Position numbers and translations under genes: made by a program. The notes below the pieces were generated by a model, which ran no database searches, had not been told where the DNA came from, and saw only the letters and a list, made by a program, of their open reading frames with translations. This document shows, one piece after another, positions 8,121 to 18,094 of a stretch of 28,312 bases of DNA; position 1 is the first letter of the stretch; each line of letters starts with the position of its first letter. The DNA lies in the NCBI GenBank assembly GCA_959599095.1, contig CAUGGC010000024.1:1-28312 (forward strand). The letters run 5' to 3'. This stretch comes from an uncultured Collinsella sp. (GTDB lineage Bacteria > Actinomycetota > Coriobacteriia > Coriobacteriales > Coriobacteriaceae).

Positions 8121-9626
8121 ATGGAGCGTGCAAGCGGCGTCCTCATGCCCGTCTCATCTCTGCCCGGACCATACGGAATCGGCGGCTTTGGCTGGAATGC
8201 CTACGACTTCGTCGATTTTCTCGCCTCGTGCAAACAACATTACTGGCAGATTCTGCCCCTTACGACGACCAGCTATGGCGATTCGCCCTATCAGTCGTTC
8301 TCGGCCCGCGCAGGCAACCCCAACTTTATCGACTTTGCCGAGCTTATCGAGGCAGGGTATCTGGAGCAGCGCGATATCGATGGCGTCTATCTGGGATCCG
8401 ACCCCAGCAATGTCGACTACGGTGCTATCTTTGGCGGCCGCCGTCAGATTCTCGACCGCGCCGCCGAGCGCTTTGCCGCCGACAAGCCGACCGATTTCGA
8501 TGACTTTATCCAGGCCAACGAGGACTGGCTCATCCCCTACTGTGAGTTCATGACCGTCAAAGAGGAGTGCGGTCTCAAGGCATTTTGGGAGTGGCCCGCG
8601 GAGCTCCGCACCCGCGGCGAGGCTTCCGCCAAGGTCTGCGCCGACCATCCGGCGCGTATGCTCTACCACCAGATGACACAGTACTTCTTCGATCGCCAGT
8701 GGAGCCGCCTAAAGGCCTATGCCAACGAGCGCGACATTCTCATCATCGGCGACCTGCCCATCTATGTCTCGCGTGACTCCGTCGAGATGTGGGCGACGCC
8801 TGAGCTCTTTAAGATCGACGCCGCCGGCAATCCCGTGAGCGTCGCCGGCACGCCGCCCGACCAGTTCTCGGCCACCGGCCAGTACTGGGGCAACCCCATC
8901 TACGACTGGGACGCCATGGAGTCCGACGGTTTCTCCTGGTGGGAGGGCCGCATTCGCGCCGCCCTCGACATGTACGACGTCATCCGCCTGGATCACTTCC
9001 GCGGCTTCGAGGCCTATTGGGAGGTGCCGTTCTCCTCGCCCGATTCGTCCTACGGTTCGTGGACGCAGGGTCCCGGCCTCAAGTTCTTCAAGACGCTCGA
9101 GGAAAAGCTCGGCACGCTGCCCATCATCGCCGAGGACCTGGGCTTCCTCACCCCCGGCGTCATCGACATGCGCGACAACTCGGGCTTCCCCGGCATGAAG
9201 ATCCTGCAGTTTGCCTTTGAGGGCACCAACTCGTACTACCTGCCGCATAACTACATCGCCAACACCGTCGCCTATGTGGGCACCCACGACAACGAGACGG
9301 CGCGCGGTTGGTTTGAGGGAACGGCCACCCCGCGTCAGCGTGAGCAGGCAGCCCTGTACACCCATCAGCAGGCCGGCGAGCCCATCACCGACGCGCTCAA
9401 CCGAACCATCGCAGCCAGCGTGAGCGACACGTGCATCTACACCATGCAGGACCTGCTCAACTTGGGCAACGAGGCGCGCATCAACACCCCTGCCACACTG
9501 GGCGGCAACTGGACCTGGCGCATGCTCGACGGCGCCATCACCCACGAGCTCGAGCACAAACTCACCGACTGGACCGAGACCTACTTCCGCATCCCATCGG
9601 AAGCCGAAATCGAGCTTCCTCAATAG
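8121..9626 (+). CDS. malQ: 4-alpha-glucanotransferase (amylomaltase)
   Basis: A GH77 enzyme that moves alpha-1,4-glucan segments between maltodextrins and releases glucose, making longer chains for phosphorylase. The 501 residues match the bacterial amylomaltase size. Catalytic residues are visible: nucleophile Asp291 in RLDHFRG, acid/base Glu338 in IIAEDLG and Asp390 in GTHDNE. The 250s-loop sequence AGTPPDQFSATGQYWGNP is intact. TTG (8106) and GTG (8109) are in frame upstream, but GGTGAG (8108-8113) is well placed for ATG 8121. glgP follows on the same strand after a strong hairpin, so the pair probably acts together on maltodextrin or glycogen. Confidence 0.95.
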   Translation: MERASGVLMPVSSLPGPYGIGGFGWNAYDFVDFLASCKQHYWQILPLTTTSYGDSPYQSFSARAGNPNFIDFAELIEAGYLEQRDIDGVYLGSDPSNVDYGAIFGGRRQILDRAAERFAADKPTDFDDFIQANEDWLIPYCEFMTVKEECGLKAFWEWPAELRTRGEASAKVCADHPARMLYHQMTQYFFDRQWSRLKAYANERDILIIGDLPIYVSRDSVEMWATPELFKIDAAGNPVSVAGTPPDQFSATGQYWGNPIYDWDAMESDGFSWWEGRIRAALDMYDVIRLDHFRGFEAYWEVPFSSPDSSYGSWTQGPGLKFFKTLEEKLGTLPIIAEDLGFLTPGVIDMRDNSGFPGMKILQFAFEGTNSYYLPHNYIANTVAYVGTHDNETARGWFEGTATPRQREQAALYTHQQAGEPITDALNRTIAASVSDTCIYTMQDLLNLGNEARINTPATLGGNWTWRMLDGAITHELEHKLTDWTETYFRIPSEAEIELPQ

Positions 9627-9674
9627 GAGCTACCGCGCCCGACCCCTCCCCACCGTGCGGACGCGCTTGCTTTT

Positions 9675-9708
9675 CCCGCGCGAGGCCACCCCAATCCCCT
9701 CGCGCGGG
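9675..9708 (+). terminator. Hairpin between malQ and glgP
   Basis: CCCGCGCGAGG (9675-9685) and CCTCGCGCGGG (9698-9708) form a perfect 11-bp stem with a 12-nt loop. The tail is CTTCTC rather than a T run. It may terminate malQ or only attenuate read-through into glgP. Confidence 0.65.
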
Positions 9709-9754
9709 CTTCTCATGAATTGCAGACATGAAACAACCCATCACAGGAGAAAAC

Positions 9755-12022
<2,268 letters not shown>

Positions 12023-12050
12023 CTCATTCCCCTTACCCATCCTCTTGAGA

Positions 12051-12082
12051 AACGGAGTCGTGGCAACACGGCTCCGTTTTTT
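12051..12082 (+). terminator. glgP Rho-independent terminator
   Basis: AACGGAGTCGTG pairs with CACGGCTCCGTT (12051-12078) across a GCAA loop and runs into TTTTTT. It starts 29 bp after the glgP stop. Confidence 0.92.
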
Positions 12083-12122
12083 GTGCCCGCACGTTACCCT
12101 GTGATCCGACTCGGCCAAACAA

Positions 12123-12363
12123 TCTCGATCCATAACAACTACTCAACCAAAACGGTCCCAGCCGTTACAGATTGAGACATACCGGCCCCTCCCCTCGGGT
12201 TTATCTCAATCTGTAACATCTAGCAGGTGAAATTCGCCTTTGGTGTTACAGATTTAGATGAAATGGTTAGCTCAGCGGAACCGTCTCGATCTGTAACATC
12301 TAACGTCCGAAATCGGCCCTATCCGTTACAGATCGAGACAAACGACCGGCCAGACAGTCCCAA
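12123..12363. repeat. Array of alternating 14-bp inverted repeats, ~40-bp period
   Basis: Six copies of GTTACAGATYGAGA occur in strictly alternating orientation at 12123 (reverse, two mismatches), 12164 (forward), 12204 (reverse), 12245 (forward, one mismatch), 12284 (reverse) and 12325 (forward). Start spacings are 41, 40, 41, 39 and 41 bp. This equals three tandem units of about 80 bp; units 2 and 3 also share ATCTA and GAAAT...GCC words in the spacer. Copies 2/3 and 5/6 are perfect complements. No gene lies here. It could be a protein-binding array, a structured RNA or a repeat family. It is not a CRISPR array because the repeats alternate direction. Confidence 0.8.
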
Positions 12364-12371
12364 CACAAAGA

Positions 12372-12410
12372 AAGGCTCCCCTCTCGCCCAGTGGACGGGA
12401 GGGGAGCCTT
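12372..12410 (-). terminator. Terminator of the ABC importer operon
   Basis: AAGGCTCCCCTCTCG (12372-12386) pairs with CGGGAGGGGAGCCTT (12396-12410), one G-U pair. On the minus strand it is followed by TTTCTTTG. It lies 69 bp after the ATPase stop. Confidence 0.88.
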
Positions 12411-12478
12411 ATATGTGACCGCGGCAAAAGGATGGCAAAGCCGCAGTCGCCCAAAGGGAGGGCCTGGATGCACCGGGC

Positions 12479-13678
12479 CTAGATAAGGTTCTTGCCAGAC
12501 ACCTTATCGAAGAGATGAGTCGCGTTCTTCTCGAACTTGAACCAGATGGGGTCGCCAGCCTTGAGCGCGCCCTTGGCCTCGAGGTCGACGACGGGGATAA
12601 TCAGGACAAACTGGCCGTCGGGAGCGGTCACGTGGACATGCTCGGTCGAGCCCATGAGCTCGGTCACCTCGACGGTGCCCTGGAGCGCACCCTCCTCGCC
12701 CTTGTCGGCAAGCAGAATCTGCTCGGGGCGCACGCCGGCCGTAATCTCCTTCACGTCGCCGCCGTCCCAGTTGAGGGCAAGCTGAGCGCAAGTCTCCGGG
12801 GCGAGCGCCACGTTCATATCCTCGGTCTTGACAGTAAAGCCGTTGCCCGAGCGCACCAGCTGGGCATCGAAGAAGTTCATCTGCGGCACGCCGATGAAGC
12901 CGGCGACGAAGATGTTCGCGGGATGGTTGAAGACCTCCTGCGGCGTGGCGATCTGCTGGACGACGCCGTCCTTCATGACCACGATGCGGTCGCCGAGGGT
13001 CATAGCCTCGGTCTGGTCGTGGGTAACGTAGATGAAGGTGCCCTTGATCTCGTGACGCAGCTTAATGAGCTCGGCGCGCATCTGGTTACGAAGCTTGGCA
13101 TCCAGGTTGGACAGCGGCTCGTCCATCAGGAAGACCTTGGGGTCACGCACGATGGCGCGGCCGATGGCGACGCGCTGGCGCTGGCCGCCAGAGAGCGCCT
13201 TGGGCTTACGGTCGAGGTACTCGGTAATACCCAGGATCTCAGCAGCGGAGCGAACCTTACGGTCGATCTCGTCCTTGGGGACCTTCTTGAGCTCAAGCGT
13301 AAACGCCATGTTCTCGTACACCGTCATATTGGGGTACAGAGCGTAGCTCTGGAACACCATGGCGATGTCGCGGTCCTTGGGCGCCACGTCGTTGACGCGC
13401 TTGCCGTCGATGAGCACGTCGCCGGAGGTGATGTCCTCTAGGCCGGCGACCATGCGCATCGTCGTGGACTTACCGCAGCCAGAGGGGCCAACGAGGACGA
13501 TGAACTCCTGGTCGTGAACGGTGAGGTTGAAGTCCTCTACAGCGAGCACACCGTCCTCGGTAACCTTGAGGTTGTGCTTCTTCTCCTCGGTCTTCTTCTT
13601 TTTGCCAAAGAAGCCCTTCTTTTTTGACTCGTTGTTGGGATACACCTTCTGAACATGTTTGAGAACGATCTCGGCCAT
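12479..13678 (-). CDS. msmK: ABC sugar importer ATPase (MsmK/UgpC/MalK type)
   Basis: The energy-coupling subunit of a carbohydrate uptake type 1 ABC importer; it hydrolyses ATP on the inner face of the membrane. The Walker A GPSGCGKST lies at residues 64-72, and the signature LSGGQRQRVAIGRA is followed by the Walker B VFLMDEPLSNLDAKLR and the switch histidine in YVTHDQTEA. Residues after about 240 form the TOBE/regulatory region typical of the MalK class (GVRPEQILL). The protein has 399 residues. A Lys/Glu-rich insertion (about residues 18-36) between the first strand and the Walker A segment is longer than in standard members. The gene is last in the importer cluster, behind a 68-bp gap with a GC-rich hairpin. 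One such ATPase may serve several importers, so the substrate is open. Confidence 0.93.
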   Translation of the reverse strand: MAEIVLKHVQKVYPNNESKKKGFFGKKKKTEEKKHNLKVTEDGVLAVEDFNLTVHDQEFIVLVGPSGCGKSTTMRMVAGLEDITSGDVLIDGKRVNDVAPKDRDIAMVFQSYALYPNMTVYENMAFTLELKKVPKDEIDRKVRSAAEILGITEYLDRKPKALSGGQRQRVAIGRAIVRDPKVFLMDEPLSNLDAKLRNQMRAELIKLRHEIKGTFIYVTHDQTEAMTLGDRIVVMKDGVVQQIATPQEVFNHPANIFVAGFIGVPQMNFFDAQLVRSGNGFTVKTEDMNVALAPETCAQLALNWDGGDVKEITAGVRPEQILLADKGEEGALQGTVEVTELMGSTEHVHVTAPDGQFVLIIPVVDLEAKGALKAGDPIWFKFEKNATHLFDKVSGKNLI

Positions 13679-13696
13679 GTCTCTACCTTTCGATAC

Positions 13697-13721
13697 GCGG
13701 CGCCGCGCTGAGGGGCGCCGC
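13697..13721 (-). other. GC-rich hairpin between permease and ATPase genes
   Basis: GCGGCGCC (13697-13704) and GGCGCCGC (13714-13721) pair perfectly. There is no T tract, so it may set mRNA stability or relative expression of the ATPase rather than end transcription. Confidence 0.5.
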
Positions 13722-13746
13722 CAAAACTTGCAAAACAGTTACGGCA

Positions 13747-14586
13747 TCAGCCCTTGACGGCACCTGCCACCACACCGTCGATGATGTACTTCTGGCAGAA
13801 GATGTACATGATGACGATGGGAACAACGACCATCATGATGCATGCCATCATGGGGCCGAGCTCGACGTGGCCATAGCCGCCGCGGAAGTACTGGATCAAG
13901 ATAGGAATGGTCTTGTACTTGGTGGAGTCGAGCGTAAGGTAGGGCAGCAGATAGTCGTTCCAGACCCACATGGTCTCAAGGATGCCGACCGAAAGATAGG
14001 TGGGCTTCATAATGGGAAGGACGATCTTAAAGAACACCTGGACCGGGTTGCAGCCGTCGATCATGGCCGCTTCCTCAATCTCGAGCGGGATGTTCTTGAC
14101 GAAGCCGGCGAACATAAAGACCGCGAGGCCCGCGCCAAAACCAAGGTAGATGAAGCAGATGTTAAACGGCGTGTTAAAGCCGATGCGGTCCGCGAGGTTG
14201 GACAGCGTGAACATGAGCATCTGGAACGGTACGACCATCGAGAAGACGAACAGGTAATAGAAGAAGTTCGAGATCTTGCTGTTGACGCGCACCACGTACC
14301 AAGCGCACATGGAGCAGCACACAAGAATCAGCACGACCGACGTGACCGTGATGATAAGAGAGTACATAAACGCCGAGGCAAAGCCCTGCTCGTTCAGAGC
14401 GTGCACGTAGTTTGCGAGGCCGTTGAACGTCTCGGGCGTGAGCAGATCGAACGCCGTGGTGGTGCTGATTGCGGTCGCTTTCTTAAAGGAATTGAGCGCA
14501 ATCATGAACACGGGGTAGATCCATGCGAGCGACAGAATCGTAAAGAAGATCGAGAGCGCGCGGTTGATAGCCTTATCGCGTTTCAT
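13747..14586 (-). CDS. ABC sugar importer permease (MalG-like)
   Basis: A 279-residue inner-membrane permease with about six hydrophobic segments. The cytoplasmic coupling helix shows the EAA motif IPLEIEEAAMIDGCNPVQVFFKIVLPIMKP-type pattern at mid-protein, which docks to the ATPase. The N-terminal RDKAINRALSIFFTILSLAWIYP resembles MalG/MsmG family members. The start ATG overlaps the stop of the upstream permease gene (TAATG) and has GGAGGTG in front, so the two are translationally coupled. It forms the channel with the other permease. The sugar carried cannot be read from sequence. Confidence 0.92.
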   Translation of the reverse strand: MKRDKAINRALSIFFTILSLAWIYPVFMIALNSFKKATAISTTTAFDLLTPETFNGLANYVHALNEQGFASAFMYSLIITVTSVVLILVCCSMCAWYVVRVNSKISNFFYYLFVFSMVVPFQMLMFTLSNLADRIGFNTPFNICFIYLGFGAGLAVFMFAGFVKNIPLEIEEAAMIDGCNPVQVFFKIVLPIMKPTYLSVGILETMWVWNDYLLPYLTLDSTKYKTIPILIQYFRGGYGHVELGPMMACIMMVVVPIVIMYIFCQKYIIDGVVAGAVKG

Positions 14587-15440
14587 TACTGCTGCACCTC
14601 CTTGGACCTCGTGGCCTTAAGCTGGATCATAGAAATAGCGACAACCAGGATGCAGAAGATAACTGCCTTGGCCTGACCGATGCCCTGCCATGCGATGCCA
14701 GCACGCGAATAGAACGTGTTGTAGATGTTCAGGGCGAGCATCTCGGTGGAGTGCGCCGGGGCGCCACCGGTAAGGGCGAGGTTCTGGTCGAACAGCTTAA
14801 AGCCGTTGGTGATGGACAGGAACAGGCAGATGGTGATGGTCGGCATCAGGTTGGGGATCTTAACCTTCCAAAACGTCTGCCATGCCGTAGCGCCGTCGAC
14901 CTTGGCGGCCTCGATGTAATCAGACGGAATGGACTGCAGACCGGCGATGTAGATGATCATCATGTAGCCGACCTGTTGCCACAGGGTCAGGATGATAAGG
15001 CCCCAGAAGCCAGCGGCGGAGTTGAGGGCGATAAGCTGGGCACCCACGTTGGAGAGCAGGCAGTTGATCAGAATCTGCCAAATGTAACCCAGTACAATGC
15101 CGCCAATCAGGTTAGGCATAAAGAAAATCGTACGGAAGATGTTGGTGCCCTTGAGCGCCTTGCGAGTGAGCGCCTGCGCAATGGCCAGCGCGATCACGTT
15201 GATGAGCACCGTCGACAGGAAGGCAAACGCCACGGTAAAGAAGAACGACGTGGAGAACTGCGGATCGGACAGCGCGCGCACGTAGTTCTCGATACCGACA
15301 AAGTGCGCGTTATTGATGGTAATAAACTGGCAGAACGAGAGATAGAAACCCTGGATAAAGGGAATCACGAACCCGATCATAAACGCCAGGCACGTGGGCA
15401 GCATAAAGAGCGGCCACCAGCGCTTGAGTGCTTTGCCCAT
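14586..15440 (-). CDS. ABC sugar importer permease (MalF/UgpA-like)
   Basis: A 284-residue inner-membrane permease, the partner of the MalG-like protein. It has about six transmembrane segments and the coupling motif IPSDYIEAAKVDGATAWQTFW. It lacks the large extra periplasmic loop of enteric MalF, so it belongs to the shorter multi-sugar type. AAAGGAC lies 6 bases before the ATG. It follows the binding-protein gene after a strong hairpin and overlaps the next permease gene by one base. Confidence 0.92.
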   Translation of the reverse strand: MGKALKRWWPLFMLPTCLAFMIGFVIPFIQGFYLSFCQFITINNAHFVGIENYVRALSDPQFSTSFFFTVAFAFLSTVLINVIALAIAQALTRKALKGTNIFRTIFFMPNLIGGIVLGYIWQILINCLLSNVGAQLIALNSAAGFWGLIILTLWQQVGYMMIIYIAGLQSIPSDYIEAAKVDGATAWQTFWKVKIPNLMPTITICLFLSITNGFKLFDQNLALTGGAPAHSTEMLALNIYNTFYSRAGIAWQGIGQAKAVIFCILVVAISMIQLKATRSKEVQQ

Positions 15441-15460
15441 AGAAGGGTCCTTTCAATATG

Positions 15461-15496
15461 CAGGGGGCGGGCAAACCTACGTCTGCCCGCCCCCTG
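15461..15496 (-). other. Strong hairpin between binding-protein and permease genes
   Basis: CAGGGGGCGGGCA (15461-15473) and TGCCCGCCCCCTG (15484-15496) form a perfect 13-bp stem with a 10-nt loop. No T run follows on the minus strand. Comparable intergenic stems after binding-protein genes often stabilise the upstream mRNA and lower downstream expression, which would give an excess of binding protein. Confidence 0.7.
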
Positions 15497-15527
15497 TCGC
15501 TAATCAGATAGCTTGGGCAGCAACTGC

Positions 15528-16844
15528 TTACTCGGAAGCAGCCTTCTCGGTCTTCCAGCCATCGACGAAGGCGTTCTTGACGCCGTCCCACTTGGTGTTG
15601 TCGGCAGCATAAGCGATGAGAGCCTGCTTGAGGTTCTTCTTCCACTCCTCGGAGGGGATGTAAACGAAGTCCCAAGCGACGGTCTTCTTGCCGTCCTTGG
15701 CCATAGCAACGGCCTGCTGAGAGAAGACGTTGGTGGTCTCCTTAGCGCTCTTGAACGGGGCGGTCAGACCCATCTTGTCAGCGATGATGCTGGTGGCGGT
15801 GTCAGAAGTGACGCACCAATACATGAAGTCCTCGGTGGCCTTCTGGGCATCCTCGGAAGCCTGGGAGCTGACGCACCAGTAGTTCTCGCCGCCGGAGCAC
15901 AGGCCCTGGTTCTCCTCGCCGTCGACGCCGATGTAGATCGGCAGCATGCCGAGCTGGTCGTCGGTCATACCGGCCTTGGTGAGGTCGGCGTAGGCCCAAG
16001 AGCCGTTCTGATAGAAGACGGCCTTGCCGGTTGCGAACTCGTTGGTGGCGTCGTCACCGGTCTTGGAGGCGAGCTGCGAAGGATCGCAGGTGGAGTCGGT
16101 GATGTACAGGTCGAAGATCTGCTTAAAGTTGTCGAGATACTCGCCCTTGATCTCGTCGTCCTCCTGATTGTGCTCCTTCTCGAACTCGTAGTAGAGCGGG
16201 AGGTTGGCGAGGTGCGTGGTGTAGCGCCAGCTGGAGGAGTCATCCATACCGGCGGAAGTGAAGGCACCGTCAACGCCGAGCTCGTCCTTGCGGGCCTGGA
16301 TGTCATCGGCGCAAGCCTTCAGCTTGTCGAAGGAGTTGATGTCCTCGGCCTTGTAGCCGGCCTTCTCGAGGAGCTCCTTGTTGTAAATGATGCCGTAGCT
16401 CTCCTGAACCCAGTCGATACCCAGATCCTTGCCGTCGGACTGCAGCGCCAGGGAGTCGTCGATGAGCTCGCCGCGGAGCTTGGTGTCGGAAAGATCGGCG
16501 CAGTAGTCCTTCCAGTTCTTAAGGCCGGTGGGGCCGTTGACCTGGAACAGCGTCGGAGCGGAGCTCTTGGACATCTCGGACTTGAGCTTCTCCTCGTAGG
16601 TGTTGGAGGCGGCGGTCACGATCTTGACCTCGACGCCCTTCTCCTTCTTGTACGCCTTGGCGATCTCCTTCCACTCCTTGTCGACCTCGGGCTTGAACTG
16701 GAGGAAGTAGACCTCGGCAGCGTCACCAGAAGCAGAGGAGCCGGAGCCGGCAGAACCACCGCAGCCCACGAGACCCAGACCAAGAACCGCAGCCGCGGAA
16801 CCAGCAAAGCCCAGGAACTGCCTTCTGCTCATTTCGTTCTTCAT
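15528..16844 (-). CDS. ABC sugar-binding lipoprotein (solute-binding family 1)
   Basis: A 438-residue extracellular solute-binding protein that delivers a sugar to the two permeases. The N-terminus has a twin-arginine motif (SRRQFLGF, residues 6-13), a hydrophobic stretch and a lipobox LVGC with the lipidated Cys28, followed by a Gly/Ser linker. The mature part shows family-1 features such as VYFLQFKPEVDKEWKEIAKAYKKE near its start and GKAVFYQNGSWA in the second lobe. I chose ATG 16844 (GGGTGG 8 bases upstream) because the open frame above it (to 16934) adds 30 residues that would bury the signal. It is first in the importer operon, behind two candidate GntR operators. Sugar specificity is unknown. 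Confidence 0.92.
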   Translation of the reverse strand: MKNEMSRRQFLGFAGSAAAVLGLGLVGCGGSAGSGSSASGDAAEVYFLQFKPEVDKEWKEIAKAYKKEKGVEVKIVTAASNTYEEKLKSEMSKSSAPTLFQVNGPTGLKNWKDYCADLSDTKLRGELIDDSLALQSDGKDLGIDWVQESYGIIYNKELLEKAGYKAEDINSFDKLKACADDIQARKDELGVDGAFTSAGMDDSSSWRYTTHLANLPLYYEFEKEHNQEDDEIKGEYLDNFKQIFDLYITDSTCDPSQLASKTGDDATNEFATGKAVFYQNGSWAYADLTKAGMTDDQLGMLPIYIGVDGEENQGLCSGGENYWCVSSQASEDAQKATEDFMYWCVTSDTATSIIADKMGLTAPFKSAKETTNVFSQQAVAMAKDGKKTVAWDFVYIPSEEWKKNLKQALIAYAADNTKWDGVKNAFVDGWKTEKAASE

Positions 16845-16952
16845 TACAATCCACCCTTTCACACCGTGGCGGCACCCTTTGCCGCCGCCTTCGGAGATTG
16901 GCTCGGGGACTTTGCCCCTTTTGCTAATTTGCACAATACGCTATTTGGCTAG

Positions 16953-17039
16953 TTGTTTGAACAAGTATTACTAGAGCGGTAGAAAAACTTCGGTGAACGG
17001 TAATTTCAACTTGATACTTGACAAGTTTTGTATAAACAA
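16953..17039 (-). promoter_or_regulatory. Two candidate GntR operators before the ABC operon
   Basis: TTGTTTGAACAA (16953-16964) and TTGTATAAACAA (17028-17039) each match TTGTTTAAACAA at 11 of 12. They lie 75 bp apart, upstream of the binding-protein gene. Between them is the palindrome ACTTGACAAGT. Control by the neighbouring GntR regulator is inferred. The rest of the gap 16845-17064 holds no gene. Confidence 0.55.
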
Positions 17040-17064
17040 TTATTTGTTAACGAATGCAGAGAAA

Positions 17065-17105
17065 ACGCCCGGTCAAGCCGATGCATCGTCGGTTTGACCG
17101 GGCGT
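17065..17105 (-). terminator. Terminator of the GntR-family gene
   Basis: ACGCCCGGTCAAGCCGA (17065-17081) pairs with TCGGTTTGACCGGGCGT (17089-17105), one G-U pair, with a 7-nt loop. On the minus strand TTTTCTC follows. It lies 45 bp after the gene end. Confidence 0.88.
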
Positions 17106-17150
17106 ATTCTCTTTGGGGGCATGAGTCTCGTCAGGCTGCGAGCTAGCCGG

Positions 17151-17870
17151 CTATCGCTTGGAGTTGACGCGGTAGTGGAAGATCTCGGGATGCGTGCGGG
17201 CGTGCGTGACCTCGAACAAGATGCCGTCCGAAGTGTACGACTGGCTCTCCATGACGGCGACACAGTTGTACTTGCCAAGGTCCAAGTAGCTGCAGTCCTC
17301 ATCGTTGGCGAGCTCGACACTCACCGTACGGCGGCTCGCCATCACTTTGATGCCGCGCTTGTGCTCCAGATAGTCGTAGATGGACTTCTCGGCGACCTCG
17401 GGCGTCAGGCCCTTGGCGATCGACTCCAAAAAGTAGCCGTGGTCCACCTGGCGAGCACTGCCGTTGAGACTCCGGACACGCACGACGCGAATCAGCTCCT
17501 CGCCCACCTTAAAGCCCAGGCGACGAGAAAGTTGCTCGGTGCAAATCAAATGTTCAAAAGACTTGACCTCGGTCGATGCGACGGCATTGTTGCGTTTTGC
17601 GAACTCGCCAAACGACTCAACCTCTTCGAGTGCGCCCAACATGTCGGTTTCGCCCTTAAGCCAAATAACGCGCACGCCCTTGCCGTGTATGGGCTGCACA
17701 AACATCTGGTCGGCCAGCATGCTCAAGGCGCGTCGAACGGTATTGCGCGTGCAGCCAAACTCCGCGGTCAGCTCGGCTTCGGTTGGCAGCATCTCCTGAA
17801 ACGCATAGGTCCCGTTAATGATGCGCGAACGGATCTCGCGGTAGATTCCTTCGTAAATCGCTTTTGGCAT
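17151..17870 (-). CDS. GntR-family (HutC/TreR-type, UTRA) transcriptional regulator
   Basis: A 239-residue regulator of normal size for this subfamily. Residues 1-70 form the winged helix-turn-helix (YEGIYREIRSRIINGTY, LPTEAELTAEFGCTRNTVRRALSMLADQ, HGKGVRV). The rest matches the UTRA ligand-binding fold, with the typical RVRSLNGSARQVDHGYF and the end stretch ESQSYTSDGILFEVTHARTHPEIFHY. Members of this group often sense sugar phosphates, as TreR does. It sits between the ABC importer operon and a divergent PTS gene, and the TTGTTTAAAC motif overlaps its likely -35 region (17923-17932), suggesting self-control. The effector may be the PTS product; this is inference. Confidence 0.92.
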   Translation of the reverse strand: MPKAIYEGIYREIRSRIINGTYAFQEMLPTEAELTAEFGCTRNTVRRALSMLADQMFVQPIHGKGVRVIWLKGETDMLGALEEVESFGEFAKRNNAVASTEVKSFEHLICTEQLSRRLGFKVGEELIRVVRVRSLNGSARQVDHGYFLESIAKGLTPEVAEKSIYDYLEHKRGIKVMASRRTVSVELANDEDCSYLDLGKYNCVAVMESQSYTSDGILFEVTHARTHPEIFHYRVNSKR

Positions 17871-17922
17871 GACTTCACCTCTAATGAATATGTATGGCTA
17901 GGCACGATAGCATTTCTTAAAG

Positions 17923-17971
17923 TTGTTTAAACCGATTATCGGTAAAGTACGGATTATTTACCGTCGACGGT
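17923..17971. promoter_or_regulatory. Operator and palindrome cluster, GntR side
   Basis: TTGTTTAAAC lies at 17923-17932. It is followed by the palindromes ACCGATTATCGGT (17931-17943) and ACCGTCGACGGT (17960-17971), and by a CGGTAAA/TTTACCG pair (17940-17963). The first word overlaps a possible -35 (TTTAAA) of the GntR gene, whose -10 candidate is TATCGT. The other palindromes may bind a second regulator. Confidence 0.5.
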
Positions 17972-18031
17972 TCCCCCGAAACCCAAATCGGACCGAATCA
18001 AAACCGTCAATGCGGCAAGCAGCCAGTCCTC

Positions 18032-18054
18032 TACAATGAGTTCATTGTTTAAAC
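18032..18054 (+). promoter_or_regulatory. PTS gene -10 box and candidate GntR operator
   Basis: TACAAT (18032-18037) is a likely -10 box. TTGTTTAAAC (18045-18054) lies just downstream, where a bound repressor would block transcription start. The -35 is not clear. Confidence 0.5.
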
Positions 18055-18094
18055 GTTCTTGCTCGCACAGCATGTTGCATCCGGAAGGCATATT

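Noticed and set aside
12123..12363. CRISPR array
   Set aside because: Repeats are 14 bp and alternate in orientation, and no cas genes are present.
15513..16952. A 479-codon plus-strand frame over the binding-protein gene
   Set aside because: Antisense shadow; the minus-strand lipoprotein has a full signal, lipobox and family motifs.
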